From the NCBI RefSeq assembly GCF_009299795.1, contig NZ_VIGP01000001.1, forward strand, positions 496,001 to 560,000: a stretch of DNA of 64,000 nucleotides. The letters are read 5' to 3'. Source of the stretch: Brachybacterium subflavum. GTDB taxonomy: Bacteria > Actinomycetota > Actinomycetes > Actinomycetales > Dermabacteraceae. Within the stretch, counting starts at the first letter, position 1; each line of letters begins with the position of its first letter. The position numbers were made by a program, and so were the translations under genes. The notes beneath the pieces were generated by a model, which was given only the letters and a program-made list of their open reading frames with translations, had not been told where the DNA came from and made no database searches. This document shows, piece by piece, positions 1-10,153 of this stretch.

Positions 1-453
1 CTGTTCAGCCCGGTGCTCCAGCAGGCGAGCTGGCTCTGGCTGATCCCGCTGCTCGCGGTCTTCTCGTGGATGCTGACCGCCCGTGTGCTGCGCGCGATGA
101 CCCAGCAGCTCGTGCGCACGGAGTACGTCGAGGCCTCGCGCTTCATGGGCGTGAACCCGGTGGTCACGATCGTGCGCCATATCATCCCGAACATCGCCAG
201 CTGGATCATCATCGACACCACGCTGGGCGTGAGCGCAGCGATCCTCGGGGAGACCGGGCTGTCGTTCATCGGCTTCGGCATCCAGTACCCCAACGTCTCG
301 CTGGGCACAGTGCTGCAGGCCTACAACATCGCCGCCCCCTGGACCTGGATCCCTCCGGCCCTGGTGCTGGCGGCCCTCGTCATCTCCGTCAATCTGATGG
401 GCGAAGCCCTGCGCGACGCCCTCGACCCGACCAGCGGCTCGAGCCGGGTCTGA
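1..453 (+). CDS. Peptide/oligopeptide ABC transporter permease, C-terminal part (5' truncated by window)
   Basis: The reading frame is open from the first base, so the start lies upstream; about 150 residues are visible. It is an inner-membrane permease of the DppC/OppC type, forming half of the channel of a peptide or nickel importer. The cytoplasmic EAA-type loop (EASRFMG) that docks on the ATPase is visible, followed by hydrophobic segments and the ending NLMGEALRDALDP, which is typical of this family. The fused ATPase gene follows 14 bases downstream and the lipoprotein binding protein after that, so this is the permease end of one import operon. The partner permease (DppB type) should lie just before the window. 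The substrate cannot be read from the sequence. Confidence 0.9.
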   Translation: MFSPVLQQASWLWLIPLLAVFSWMLTARVLRAMTQQLVRTEYVEASRFMGVNPVVTIVRHIIPNIASWIIIDTTLGVSAAILGETGLSFIGFGIQYPNVSLGTVLQAYNIAAPWTWIPPALVLAALVISVNLMGEALRDALDPTSGSSRV

Positions 454-467
454 GAGGAACAGCAGGA

Positions 468-2237
468 ATGAGCGACCCCATCCTGACCGTCACGGACCTC
501 AGCGTCGGCTTCGAGACCGAGGCGGGCCATGTCCAGGCCGTCCAGAACCTGAGCTACGAGGTCCGCCCCGGCGAAGCCTTGGCCATCGTCGGCGAGTCCG
601 GGTCCGGCAAGTCCGTGAGCTCGCTGGCCGTCATGGGCCTGCTGCCGGGCTCAGCCCAGATCAGCGGCGACATCGAGCTGATGGGCAAGAAGATCTTCAC
701 GATGAGCGACCGTCAACTCTCCCAGTTGCGGGGCGACACCATTTCGATGGTGTTCCAGGACCCGCTCTCGGCGCTGACACCTGTCTTCACCGTGGGCGAT
801 CAGATCTCCGAGGTCGTGCGCATCCACCACCCTGAGGTCAGCAAGCAGAAGGCGGCCGAGCGGTCGATCGAGCTGCTGGAGGCCGTGGGCATCCCGGAGC
901 CCCGGCGCCGTGCCCAGCAGTACCCGCACGAGTTCTCCGGCGGCATGCGCCAGCGGGTCATGATCGCGATGGCGATCGCCAACGAGCCCGAGCTGATCAT
1001 CGCCGACGAGCCGACCACCGCTCTGGATGTCACCATCCAGGCCCAGGTGATGGAGCTGCTGAAGTCTGCGCAGGAGATGCTGGGCGCGGCCACCATCCTC
1101 ATCACGCACGACATGGGCGTGGTCGCGGGCTTCGCCGATCGGGTGCTCGTGATGAAGGACGCGCACATGGTCGAGACCGGCGATGTCGAGCAGATCTTCT
1201 ACGAGCCGCGCGAGCAGTACACGCGGAACCTGCTCTCAGCAGTTCCGCGGATCGATCAGGGTGCCGAGGGCGGCAGCGTCGCCGGTTCGGCGATGCGGAA
1301 GGTCGCTGAGGTCGCCACCGCGGAGGACTCCCGGCCGCGTGAGGAGCGGCCCGCCGTGCTCGAGGTCGAGGACCTCCACCGCGTCTACCCGATCACCAAG
1401 GGAGCCGTGGTGCGCCGCAAGGTCGGCGAGCAGCGCGCGGTCGACGGCATCTCCTTCGACATCCGCGAGGGCGAATGCATGGCCCTGGTGGGGGAGTCGG
1501 GGTGCGGGAAGACCACCACGCTGATGGAGATCATGCAGCTGCGCACCCCGCAGCAGGGCGAGATCCGCATCGACGGAAGGCCCACGGGATCGCTCAGCCG
1601 CAAGGAACGGGCGACTCTGCGTTCCGAGGTCACCCTGGTCTTCCAGGACCCGATGGCCTCGCTCGACCCGCGCATGCCGATCGGCGACATCCTGAAGGAG
1701 CCCATGCGGGTGCAGGGGTACAGCGCCAAGAGGATGAACGAGAGGGTCGAGTGGCTGCTCGAGACGGTCGAGCTGAAGCCCGAGCATGCCTCGCGTTATC
1801 CCACGGAATTCTCCGGCGGCCAGCGGCAGCGCGTGGGCGTGGCCCGCGCCCTCGCCTGCGATCCGAAGCTCATCATCCTCGACGAGCCGACGTCGGCCCT
1901 GGACGTGACCGTGCAGGCGGGCGTGCTCGCCCTCCTCGCAGACCTCAAGACCCGCCTGGGCGTGTCCTACCTCTTCGTCTCGCACGATCTCTCGGTGGTC
2001 CGCCACATCTCCGACCGCATCTCCGTGATGCGCAAGGGGCAGATCGTGGAGCAAGGGCCGACGGAGCGCGTCTTCGACGATCCGCAGCACGAGTACACCC
2101 GGGAGCTGCTCGCAGCGGTGCCGATCCCCGATCCGAAGGTCGCGCGCACGCGCAGCCGGAGCGCGATCGATGCGAGCGCGTTCCGCGGGCAGGGCGCCGG
2201 CACCGGTGCGGAGCACTCCGGGAGTGCGCGCGCCTGA
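468..2237 (+). CDS. Peptide ABC transporter ATP-binding protein, DppD-DppF fusion
   Basis: A 589-residue cytoplasmic ATPase with two complete nucleotide-binding domains in one chain, powering uptake through the upstream permease. Domain 1 (about residues 5-260) has Walker A GESGSGKS at 42-49, signature FSGGMRQR and Walker B LIIADEPTTALD. Domain 2 (about 290-570) has GESGCGKT, FSGGQRQR and LIILDEPTSALD. Each domain ends with the OppD/OppF C-terminal element of oligopeptide importers. Many bacteria encode the two halves separately; the fused form is common in Actinobacteria. The ATG was chosen because it follows the permease stop by 14 bases and begins directly before the ABC core; the frame stays open further upstream only as a shadow of the permease gene. 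No catalytic residue looks damaged. Confidence 0.93.
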   Translation: MSDPILTVTDLSVGFETEAGHVQAVQNLSYEVRPGEALAIVGESGSGKSVSSLAVMGLLPGSAQISGDIELMGKKIFTMSDRQLSQLRGDTISMVFQDPLSALTPVFTVGDQISEVVRIHHPEVSKQKAAERSIELLEAVGIPEPRRRAQQYPHEFSGGMRQRVMIAMAIANEPELIIADEPTTALDVTIQAQVMELLKSAQEMLGAATILITHDMGVVAGFADRVLVMKDAHMVETGDVEQIFYEPREQYTRNLLSAVPRIDQGAEGGSVAGSAMRKVAEVATAEDSRPREERPAVLEVEDLHRVYPITKGAVVRRKVGEQRAVDGISFDIREGECMALVGESGCGKTTTLMEIMQLRTPQQGEIRIDGRPTGSLSRKERATLRSEVTLVFQDPMASLDPRMPIGDILKEPMRVQGYSAKRMNERVEWLLETVELKPEHASRYPTEFSGGQRQRVGVARALACDPKLIILDEPTSALDVTVQAGVLALLADLKTRLGVSYLFVSHDLSVVRHISDRISVMRKGQIVEQGPTERVFDDPQHEYTRELLAAVPIPDPKVARTRSRSAIDASAFRGQGAGTGAEHSGSARA

Positions 2238-2434
2238 TTCGGGAGCGGATCGTCGTAAAACGTTGCGAATGGATAACACCCTGTGCAGTGGGGCGACGCC
2301 AACGGCCAGCGTTCGTATGCTGGTCGCACCTTGTGCACCACGTCACGTTGACCATCGGAGGTCGGAACGGGCGCCGAGGGGGATTCGACGAGCCGCCCCG
2401 AAAGGATCGGGGCGTGCGCATGAAGGAGAGACAT

Positions 2435-4153
2435 ATGCGATTTACGCGGCGTTCCATGCTCGGCGCGACAGCGCTGTCGGTGACGGGTGTGGCCCTCGTG
2501 GGCTGCAGCCAGGACAACGGCCAGGGCGGCGGGTCCGGTGGGAGCGGCGATGGTGAGGCCATTGCTGCTGACTCCAATGACATGAACCCGAAGGATCGCA
2601 GCGAGCTGGGCGAGGGCGGCGCTCTGCGTCTGTCCAACAACGCGTTCCCTGCGAACTGGAATTCCTTCCACGTCGACGGAGCGGAGGCGAACACCTCGGA
2701 GATGATGGCGCTCGTGTACCCCTCCCTCATCAAGGCCGACGCCAAGGGCGAGGTCGCCGCGAATCCGCAGTACACCAAGCGCATCGAGCTCACTTCTGAG
2801 GACCCGCAGGTCGTCGAGGTGGAGCTGAACCCCGACATGAAGTGGTCGGACGGCACCCCGATCGACTTCAAGTCGATCGAGAACGTGTTCACGATCCAGA
2901 GCGGTAAGGATGAGGAGTACCAGGTCGCGTCGACCGAGGGGTACACGCTCGTCGACAAGGTCGAGCAGGGCGACAGCGAGCTGATCGCCAAGATCTCCTT
3001 CAAGGAGAAGTACGCGGACTGGATGGGTCTGATCTCCGTCATGCCGGATTCCCTCGCGGAGTCCGCGAAGGCGTACAACGAGGGATGGCTCAAGGAGCCG
3101 AAGGTCACCGCCGGCCCCTTCAAGGTGGGCAAGATCGATGCGGCGAACAAGACGGTCCTCCTGGAGCCCGATGACAACTGGTGGGGGGACAAGCCGCTTC
3201 TCGACCAGGTCCTCTTCACGACCATCGAAGACCCTTCCGCCTCGGCGACCTCCTTCCAGAATGGTCAGCTGGACGCGCTCAACACCACGGTCCCTGCCCA
3301 GTACTCCGTCGTGAAGCCGATGATTGGCAACGGCGCGACCTTGCGAAAGTCTGCCGGGCCGGACTGGACCCACCTGACCCTGAACGGATCGAAGGGGCGG
3401 CCGCTGTCGGACCAGAAGGTGCGCCAGGCCTTCTTCCGGGCCATCGATCGCGAAGAGGTCTTCCTCTCGGTGAACTCGACGATGCCGTACCCGAAGAACC
3501 CCGAGCAGCTCAACAACCACCTCCTCATGACCAACCAGGAGGGGTACAAGGACAACTCGGGGGATTACGGCAAGTACGATCCCGACGCGGCCAAGAAGCT
3601 GCTCGAAGAGGCGGGCTACAAGCTCGAGGGCGAGAAGGCCATGAAGGACGGCAAGCAGCTCGAGCTGACCTACGTCTACAACGACGGCTCGAAGACCAAC
3701 GAGGCCGTCGTGCCCGTGGTCCAGGAGCAGCTCAAGGCGGTGGGCATCAACATGAAGGTGCAGAAGGTCCCGCCGACAGACCTCTTCTCCAAGTACATCG
3801 GCGCCCAGGAATTCGACATCACGCTGTTCGGCTGGATCGGCAACCCGTTCCTCTCCAGCGGAGACTCGATCTGGAAGACCAAGGGCGGACAGAACTTCGG
3901 CAAGATCGGCAACGACGCGACCGACAAGGTCATCGATCAGGCCGCCGTCGAAACCGACCACGCCAAGCGACTCGACCTGATCAACCAGGCCGATGCCGGA
4001 CTGTGGGAGCTGGCCGGCACGCTCCCGCTGTGGCAGTCCTACGACTTCTACGTTCAGAACGACGACCTGGCGAACTTCGGCGCCAAGGGCTTCGCCGACA
4101 TCGACTGGACCCTCGTCGGCTACGTGAAGGATTCCGACAAGCTCAAGGGCTGA
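2435..4153 (+). CDS. Peptide ABC transporter substrate-binding lipoprotein (SBP family 5)
   Basis: A 572-residue extracytoplasmic solute-binding protein that delivers peptides, or a similar ligand, to the permease/ATPase encoded just upstream. The N-terminus has an RR pair (FTRRSMLG), a hydrophobic stretch and a lipobox ending VGC near residue 24, so it is probably a lipid-anchored, possibly Tat-exported, protein. A Gly/Ser linker follows, then a DppA/OppA-like fold with the family element DMKWSDGTPIDF. An AAGGAGAG-type ribosome-binding site ends five bases before the ATG, which decides this start over an ATG 15 bases upstream. A 197-base gap separates it from the ATPase gene, so it may have its own promoter and be made in excess. 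A strong hairpin terminator follows. Confidence 0.92.
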   Translation: MRFTRRSMLGATALSVTGVALVGCSQDNGQGGGSGGSGDGEAIAADSNDMNPKDRSELGEGGALRLSNNAFPANWNSFHVDGAEANTSEMMALVYPSLIKADAKGEVAANPQYTKRIELTSEDPQVVEVELNPDMKWSDGTPIDFKSIENVFTIQSGKDEEYQVASTEGYTLVDKVEQGDSELIAKISFKEKYADWMGLISVMPDSLAESAKAYNEGWLKEPKVTAGPFKVGKIDAANKTVLLEPDDNWWGDKPLLDQVLFTTIEDPSASATSFQNGQLDALNTTVPAQYSVVKPMIGNGATLRKSAGPDWTHLTLNGSKGRPLSDQKVRQAFFRAIDREEVFLSVNSTMPYPKNPEQLNNHLLMTNQEGYKDNSGDYGKYDPDAAKKLLEEAGYKLEGEKAMKDGKQLELTYVYNDGSKTNEAVVPVVQEQLKAVGINMKVQKVPPTDLFSKYIGAQEFDITLFGWIGNPFLSSGDSIWKTKGGQNFGKIGNDATDKVIDQAAVETDHAKRLDLINQADAGLWELAGTLPLWQSYDFYVQNDDLANFGAKGFADIDWTLVGYVKDSDKLKG

Positions 4154-4168
4154 TCGCGCTCCGCGCCC

Positions 4169-4200
4169 AGGGCCGTCCCGCGTCCGTGCGGGGCGGCCCT
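4169..4200 (+). terminator. Intrinsic-type hairpin ending the peptide transporter operon
   Basis: A 13-bp stem (4169-4181 with 4188-4200, one T-G pair) with a six-base loop lies 15 bases after the binding-protein stop. No clear U-tract follows, as is common in high-G+C actinobacteria. Confidence 0.7.
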
Positions 4201-4327
4201 GCGTCGTGCGCGGTGCGGGCGGGCGAGGAGACTTCAGGCAGGGCAGGGGAGCGCATGCGCGCGCTGATCGCCGCTGCTTCGGGCCTCTGCGACTGACTCC
4301 CACGCGCTCATCGTCGACCTCCCCTCG

Positions 4328-4333
4328 TAGGCT
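4328..4333 (+). promoter_or_regulatory. -10 box of a leaderless promoter (metallophosphoesterase)
   Basis: TAGGCT is followed by six bases and then the ATG at 4340, with no ribosome-binding site. Transcription would start at or next to the A of the ATG. Confidence 0.6.
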
Positions 4334-4339
4334 GGCGCC

Positions 4340-5248
4340 ATGCGCATCCTGCAGCTGACGGACACCCACCTCTACGGGGACCCCGCCTCCCGCCACTACG
4401 ACCGCATCGACACCGCCGCCGCCCTGCGCGCGGTCCTCGCGCGCGTGCGCGGGATGGAGGGTGTGGACGTCGTGGTCCACACGGGCGACGCCTCGGACGA
4501 CGGCACCGTCGCGAGCTACCGCCTGCTGCACGAGCTCCTCGACCCCTTCGCCGCATCACTCGGTGCGCCGCTCGTGGTGACGATGGGAAACCACGACCTC
4601 CCCGCCGCCTACGCCGAGGTCGCGGGCCCCGGAGACCACGGGGGTCCCTGGCAGGACCGGGTCCACGCGCTGCCCCGGGGCGGGCGCGTGATCGTCCTGG
4701 ACTCGAGCGTCCCGGGCGCCGGCTACGGGCGCCTCGACCCCGAGCAGCTGGAGTGGCTGCGGGAGGTCCTCGCCGCGCCGGCCGCCGGCGGTGCGCCCGC
4801 CGGGGGAGTCTCCGCTGGGGGAGAGGTGGACGGGCCGACGGTCTTGGCGATCCACCACCCGCCGCTCGTCGGCGCGACGCCCCTGCTGCGGGGCCTGGAC
4901 CTCGACGGCCTCGACGCGCTCGCCGACATCCTCGCGGGTAGCGACGTGCGCGCGATCCTCTCCGGCCACTACCACCACCCGATGACGGGGAGCATCGCCG
5001 GCATCCCCGTGCTCGTCGGCCCCGGCATCACCAACGTCGTCGACCCTCTCGCCTCCGGCGGCGTCGAACGTGCCGGGGCGCGCTCGGGCGCGCAGCTCGT
5101 GGAGATCGACGCCCCCGGCGCCCCCGGGGTCCGTGCCACGAGCGCCGAGTGGGCCAGCGGCGGCGACACCCTCGAGGACCCCGAGCGGCCCGTCTACGAG
5201 TTCGGACCCGACGTCGTCGCGCAGATCCTCGGCGCCGCCGGGCGCTGA
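4340..5248 (+). CDS. Metallophosphoesterase (CpdA/3',5'-cyclic nucleotide phosphodiesterase-like)
   Basis: A 302-residue cytoplasmic calcineurin-type phosphoesterase. All metal-binding motifs are visible in order: LTDTHL near the N-terminus, HTGDASDD (GDxxDD type), MGNHD and the C-terminal SGHYHHP. This set is seen in the CpdA/Rv0805 class of cyclic-nucleotide phosphodiesterases, but the same fold also acts on other phosphodiesters, so cAMP is only the most likely substrate. A Gly/Ala-rich insert (about residues 148-165) probably forms a surface loop. It is monocistronic, between the transporter terminator and the groES control region. A leaderless -10 box sets the ATG. Confidence 0.85.
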   Translation: MRILQLTDTHLYGDPASRHYDRIDTAAALRAVLARVRGMEGVDVVVHTGDASDDGTVASYRLLHELLDPFAASLGAPLVVTMGNHDLPAAYAEVAGPGDHGGPWQDRVHALPRGGRVIVLDSSVPGAGYGRLDPEQLEWLREVLAAPAAGGAPAGGVSAGGEVDGPTVLAIHHPPLVGATPLLRGLDLDGLDALADILAGSDVRAILSGHYHHPMTGSIAGIPVLVGPGITNVVDPLASGGVERAGARSGAQLVEIDAPGAPGVRATSAEWASGGDTLEDPERPVYEFGPDVVAQILGAAGR

Positions 5249-5319
5249 GCCCGCTCCGTGCCGTCCCGCCGCCCCGGCCCACCTCGCTCTCGGCCCAGGG
5301 CGAACAGTCGTCCCGAGGG

Positions 5320-5346
5320 TTAGCACTCGTGTTGCGCGAGTGCCAG
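5320..5346 (+). promoter_or_regulatory. CIRCE operator (HrcA binding site) upstream of groESL
   Basis: TTAGCACTC, nine bases, then GAGTGCCAG. The left arm matches the CIRCE consensus fully and the right arm matches at seven of nine positions. It overlaps the probable groES promoter, as expected for HrcA repression released by heat shock. hrcA itself is not in the window. Confidence 0.88.
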
Positions 5347-5361
5347 AGCGGGTTCTAGAGT
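5332..5361 (+). promoter_or_regulatory. groES promoter
   Basis: TTGCGC (5332-5337) and TAGAGT (5356-5361) are separated by 18 bases. The -35 box lies inside the CIRCE spacer, so HrcA bound there would block RNA polymerase. The transcript would have a leader of about 135 bases before groES. Confidence 0.6.
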
Positions 5362-5502
5362 GGCGTCGTTGGCAGTCATCGGCCGAGAGTGCCAGATGGC
5401 CGCCGCGACCGGGCTCCCCCGGGTCGGCACCGCGACGACGACCAGGACCGGGAGCCCGTCCAGAACTCAGGTCGAGTCTTAGAACACGAAGGAGTGAGCC
5501 GC

Positions 5503-5799
5503 ATGTCGGTCTCCATCAAGCCCCTCGAGGATCGCGTCGTCGTCCAGCCCACCGAGGCGGAGCAGACCACCGCGTCCGGTCTCGTCATCCCGGACACCGC
5601 CCAGGAGAAGCCCCAGGAGGGCACCGTCGTCGCCGTCGGCGAGGGCCGTTTCGACGACAAGGGCCAGCGCATCCCGCTGGACGTCAAGGTCGGCGACAAG
5701 GTCGTCTACTCGAAGTACGGCGGCACCGAGCTGAAGTACTCCGGCGAGGAGTACCTGATCCTGGGCTCCCGCGACATCCTCGCGATCGTCGAGGCCTGA
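5503..5799 (+). CDS. groES: Co-chaperonin GroES
   Basis: A 98-residue 10-kDa chaperonin, the heptameric lid of the GroEL cage. The family starts with the recognisable [13 protein letters not shown] and contains the mobile loop region ([20 protein letters not shown]) and the [13 protein letters not shown] element. Length and sequence are standard. An AAGGAG ribosome-binding site lies just upstream of the ATG at 5503. It is the first gene of a two-gene operon; groEL starts three bases after its stop. Expression should be heat-inducible through the CIRCE site 160 bases upstream. Confidence 0.97.
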   Translation: MSVSIKPLEDRVVVQPTEAEQTTASGLVIPDTAQEKPQEGTVVAVGEGRFDDKGQRIPLDVKVGDKVVYSKYGGTELKYSGEEYLILGSRDILAIVEA

Positions 5800-7392
<1,593 letters not shown>

Positions 7393-7410
7393 GTCCCTTC
7401 CCGCCCCTCG

Positions 7411-7453
7411 AGCGCGGCGCCCCGTCGGAGTCCCTCCGGCGGGGCGCCGCGCT
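7411..7453 (+). terminator. Strong hairpin terminator after groESL
   Basis: A 20-bp stem (7411-7430 with 7434-7453, one T-G pair) and a three-base loop, 19 bases after the groEL stop. It is one of the longest hairpins in the window. Confidence 0.85.
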
Positions 7454-7650
7454 GTCCGGGGCGGGCGACCACCGGCCCGGGAGGAGCGTTCCACCCGAGG
7501 CGCGCGACGCGATGCGGAGTGCTCCCAGGGACGGGGGAGCGGGACCCTAGAATCAGAACCCGTCGGCGCGTCGGCAGAGCACCCCAGCATGCCGCCGCCA
7601 CCCACGCATCATGCACGCCGCAGGCACAGAGCAGGGACGAAGGGAGCGCC

Positions 7651-8337
7651 GTGGACCCCATCAGCTCGGACGCCCCCGAGGCGATGCCCGAGCGCGTCTA
7701 CGGGCCCGCCGCGAGCGGCGTCGTCGGCACTCTCATCACCGCCGCGCTCTGCGCGGGCGTGCTCGAGTTCCTCGTGCTCACGAGCTTCCTGGGCCAGCAC
7801 CTGTGGCACGACGCGCGCCTCGGCCACGACGCCGTCTTCACCCTCCCGCTGCTGATCTGGGTCATCGTGCTGGTGGTGACCATCGCGTGGGCCCTGCGCA
7901 CACTCACCATCTGGCTGCAGGTCGACGAGCACGGCTTCCGCCTGCGCGGCCTGTGCCGCCGCACCCGCACCGCGGACTGGGACGAGGTGGGCAGCGTGGT
8001 CGCGATCCGCGACATCAGGCGCCCCGGCCGTGCCGCCGAGCTGCTCGACTCCGGATCCATGTTCGACGCCCTCGAGCTGCTGCGGCCCGACGGCACGCGC
8101 CTCGCCGTCGTCTCCGGCCGCGTGTTCGGCCCCCGCGCCCAGCTCGAGACGCTGCGCCGCGCCCGCGGCGCCGGGGTCCCCATCGAGCAGATCGCGTCCA
8201 TCGGCGTCGAGGAGCTGCGCCGCACCCACCGCGACTGGATCTCCCTCGCCGAGGCCCACCCCAACCTGCTGCTGGCGATGCTCGTGCTCTTCTACATCGC
8301 CCACAACGCGGTGACCTTCGCGATCTGGGGGCTGTGA
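7651..8337 (+). CDS. Membrane protein with a PH-like domain between TM segments
   Basis: A 228-residue inner-membrane protein I cannot assign to a named function. Two hydrophobic segments lie near residues 20-45 and 65-90, then a soluble beta-rich region begins with LQVDEHGFRLRGLCRRTRTADWDEV, in which the 'hydrophobic pair, then strand with Trp' pattern resembles bacterial PH domains. A last TM helix lies at the C-terminus (LLAMLVLFYIAHNAV). The GTG start is supported by AAGGGAG four bases upstream; the frame is open further upstream but has no better signal. The stop overlaps the next gene's ATG (TGATG), so it is translationally coupled to a pseudouridine synthase. The third gene of the operon encodes a similar membrane protein. 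Confidence 0.7.
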   Translation: MDPISSDAPEAMPERVYGPAASGVVGTLITAALCAGVLEFLVLTSFLGQHLWHDARLGHDAVFTLPLLIWVIVLVVTIAWALRTLTIWLQVDEHGFRLRGLCRRTRTADWDEVGSVVAIRDIRRPGRAAELLDSGSMFDALELLRPDGTRLAVVSGRVFGPRAQLETLRRARGAGVPIEQIASIGVEELRRTHRDWISLAEAHPNLLLAMLVLFYIAHNAVTFAIWGL

Positions 8338-9320
8338 TGGGCCGCGCCGCCCGGCGCCGGGCGCGTCGCGCAGCGCCGCCCCTGCCCCAGCGGGACGGGC
8401 TGGATCCCGTGCGCTGGAAGGTCGGGCCGACGGACGGGGCCGATGCGCCGTACGCCCTCGACGCCCTGGCTGCCCGCTTCCCCGCGCTGCTCGATCCTGC
8501 GGCCACGGCGCTCGCCTCCCGCTTCGACGCGGGCGACGTGGTGGGGGCCGACGGCCGTGCGTGGTCGGCGTCCGATCCCGTCGTGCCCGGCGACGAGCTC
8601 TGGTTCCACCGCGAACTGCGGGACGAGGAGATCGACGGCCCGGACCCGCGGATCATGCTGCACGACGACCATCTGCTGGTCGTCGACAAGCCGCACGACA
8701 TGGCGACCATGCCGCGCGGGGCCCATGTGCTCGCGAGCGCCCTGGTCCGTCTGCGCCGCGCGACGGGCATCGAGACCCTCGCCCCGCTGCACCGCCTGGA
8801 CCGGCGCACCGCGGGCGTGCTCGCCTTCGGCATCGTCCCGGCCGAGCGCGCCGCATACCAGGGGCTCTTCGCCCGCGGCGCGGTGGACAAGACGTACCTC
8901 GCGCGGGTCGAGGCGAGCGGGGCCGCGCAGATCCCGCGGGGTGCGGGGGAGCGCTTCACGATGCGCGACCGGCTCGAGAAGACCCACGGACAGCTCCAGA
9001 CCTGCGTCGTCCCCGGAGAGCCGAACGCTCTCACCGAGGGGGAGGTGCTCCAGGTGGTGGACACCGAGGTGGGCCCCGCGGTGGGCGGCGCCGGGGCGCG
9101 CGGCGGGAGCCTCGTGCTGCGCCTGCACCCGCGCACCGGCCGCACACACCAGCTGCGCGCACAGCTCGCCCATCGCGGCGCCCCGATCGCGGGCGACGAC
9201 CTCTACCCGCACGCCGTCCCCGCGACCGCGCCCCTCGCCCTGCTCTCCCAGGAGCTCGCCTTCACCGATCCCGTCACCGGTCGGGCCCGCGCGTTCCGCA
9301 GCGACCAGGACCTGCCGTGA
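8337..9320 (+). CDS. RluA-family RNA pseudouridine synthase
   Basis: A 327-residue cytoplasmic enzyme that isomerises uridine to pseudouridine in rRNA or tRNA. The catalytic motif HRLDRRTAG (152-160, catalytic Asp155) is intact, preceded by VVDKPHDM and followed by KTYLARV and RTGRTHQLRAQLAHRGAPI, the usual RluA/RluC/RluD blocks. The first 20 residues are very basic. There is no clear S4 domain, though residues 60-100 may be a reduced one. The target base cannot be inferred. Both ends overlap neighbours (TGATG with the gene before, GTGA with the gene after), which argues for one co-translated operon. Confidence 0.88.
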   Translation: MGRAARRRARRAAPPLPQRDGLDPVRWKVGPTDGADAPYALDALAARFPALLDPAATALASRFDAGDVVGADGRAWSASDPVVPGDELWFHRELRDEEIDGPDPRIMLHDDHLLVVDKPHDMATMPRGAHVLASALVRLRRATGIETLAPLHRLDRRTAGVLAFGIVPAERAAYQGLFARGAVDKTYLARVEASGAAQIPRGAGERFTMRDRLEKTHGQLQTCVVPGEPNALTEGEVLQVVDTEVGPAVGGAGARGGSLVLRLHPRTGRTHQLRAQLAHRGAPIAGDDLYPHAVPATAPLALLSQELAFTDPVTGRARAFRSDQDLP

Positions 9321-10081
9321 GCACGGCCCCCGGCCCCGTCGCCACCCCCCGTCCACGTCGCAGGCGCCGCGGCCTGCTCGTCGTCGGCCCGACCTTGGGC
9401 TCCCGGTACGTGCCCGGAGCCCTCGTCGGGCTGCCGCTGCTCGCACTGCTGCTGGGTGCGTTCCCCGCCGCCGGCATCCAGGCGTGGAGGTTCGCGCGTC
9501 TGCGGGCGGGGGAGGATGACCTGCTGGTGCGGCTGCTCGCGCCCGGCATCGTGCAGTACCTCGTGGGGGTGCTCGCGGTGTGGGCGCTCGTCGCCCTGTG
9601 GGCGCTCGTGCCGCTGCTCGTCGTGCACCGCACCGTCCTCCTCGATCCTGCGAGCGGGACGCTGCGCCGGGTCCGCGGGCTGCGCACGGCAGGGGTGCGG
9701 GCGAGTGCGGACGTGATGCGGGTCGAGGCCGACGCCGTGCGCGGCGGGATCGGCGTGATCGCCTTCGCGGACGGCGAGGAGTGGGTGGTGCCCGAGTCCG
9801 GCTGGGACGCGGCCTCCTTCGACGGCTTCCGCGCGCTGCAGGAGAGGGCCGGCCTGCCCGTGCAGCCGCCGCGTGCGGTGCTCGTCGCCGCACACCGCCG
9901 AGCCCACCGCATCGAGCGCGACCGGGAATCGGCGGCCCGGATCGGCATGCCCTGGGAGCAGGTCTACGAGGCGGATCCGGCGGCGTTCCTCGCCGAGTTC
10001 GATCGCCGCCGGCGGGTCCTCGGCGGCAAGGAGCCCGCGCGGCCCGGCGACGTCACGCGCGAGGAGCTGCGCCGCCGCTGA
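9317..10081 (+). CDS. Membrane protein, function unknown (operon with pseudouridine synthase)
   Basis: A 254-residue protein with a basic N-terminus, two hydrophobic segments (about residues 35-55 and 70-100), then a soluble domain with strands such as HRTVLLDPASGTLRRVRGLRT and GGIGVIAFADGEEWVVPE. The C-terminal third is charged and helical and ends in RRR. This architecture (two TM helices and then a PH-like beta domain) echoes the first gene of the operon. The GTG overlaps the stop of the pseudouridine synthase (GTGA). I do not recognise the family; a PH-domain (bPH/DUF2244-like) membrane protein is a guess. Confidence 0.65.
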   Translation: MSTAPGPVATPRPRRRRRGLLVVGPTLGSRYVPGALVGLPLLALLLGAFPAAGIQAWRFARLRAGEDDLLVRLLAPGIVQYLVGVLAVWALVALWALVPLLVVHRTVLLDPASGTLRRVRGLRTAGVRASADVMRVEADAVRGGIGVIAFADGEEWVVPESGWDAASFDGFRALQERAGLPVQPPRAVLVAAHRRAHRIERDRESAARIGMPWEQVYEADPAAFLAEFDRRRRVLGGKEPARPGDVTREELRRR

Positions 10082-10129
10082 CCGCGCAGGGGCGGAGTCG
10101 TCGTCGGCCCGGGGCCGGGTGCGATCCGG

Positions 10130-10153
10130 GAGCGCGCGAGAGGCTGCGCGCTC
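10130..10153. terminator. Possible bidirectional hairpin between convergent genes
   Basis: GAGCGCGC (10130-10137) pairs with GCGCGCTC (10146-10153) around an eight-base loop. It overlaps the stop codon of the minus-strand TetR gene and follows the plus-strand operon by 48 bases. Confidence 0.45.

Noticed and set aside
1967..4531. Very long antisense open frames (over 800 codons opposite the peptide transporter genes; similar ones opposite groEL, purF, sucCD, pcrA)
   Set aside because: At about 70% G+C stop codons are rare in certain antisense frames of genuine genes. The translations are Arg/Gly/His-rich and show no family motif.
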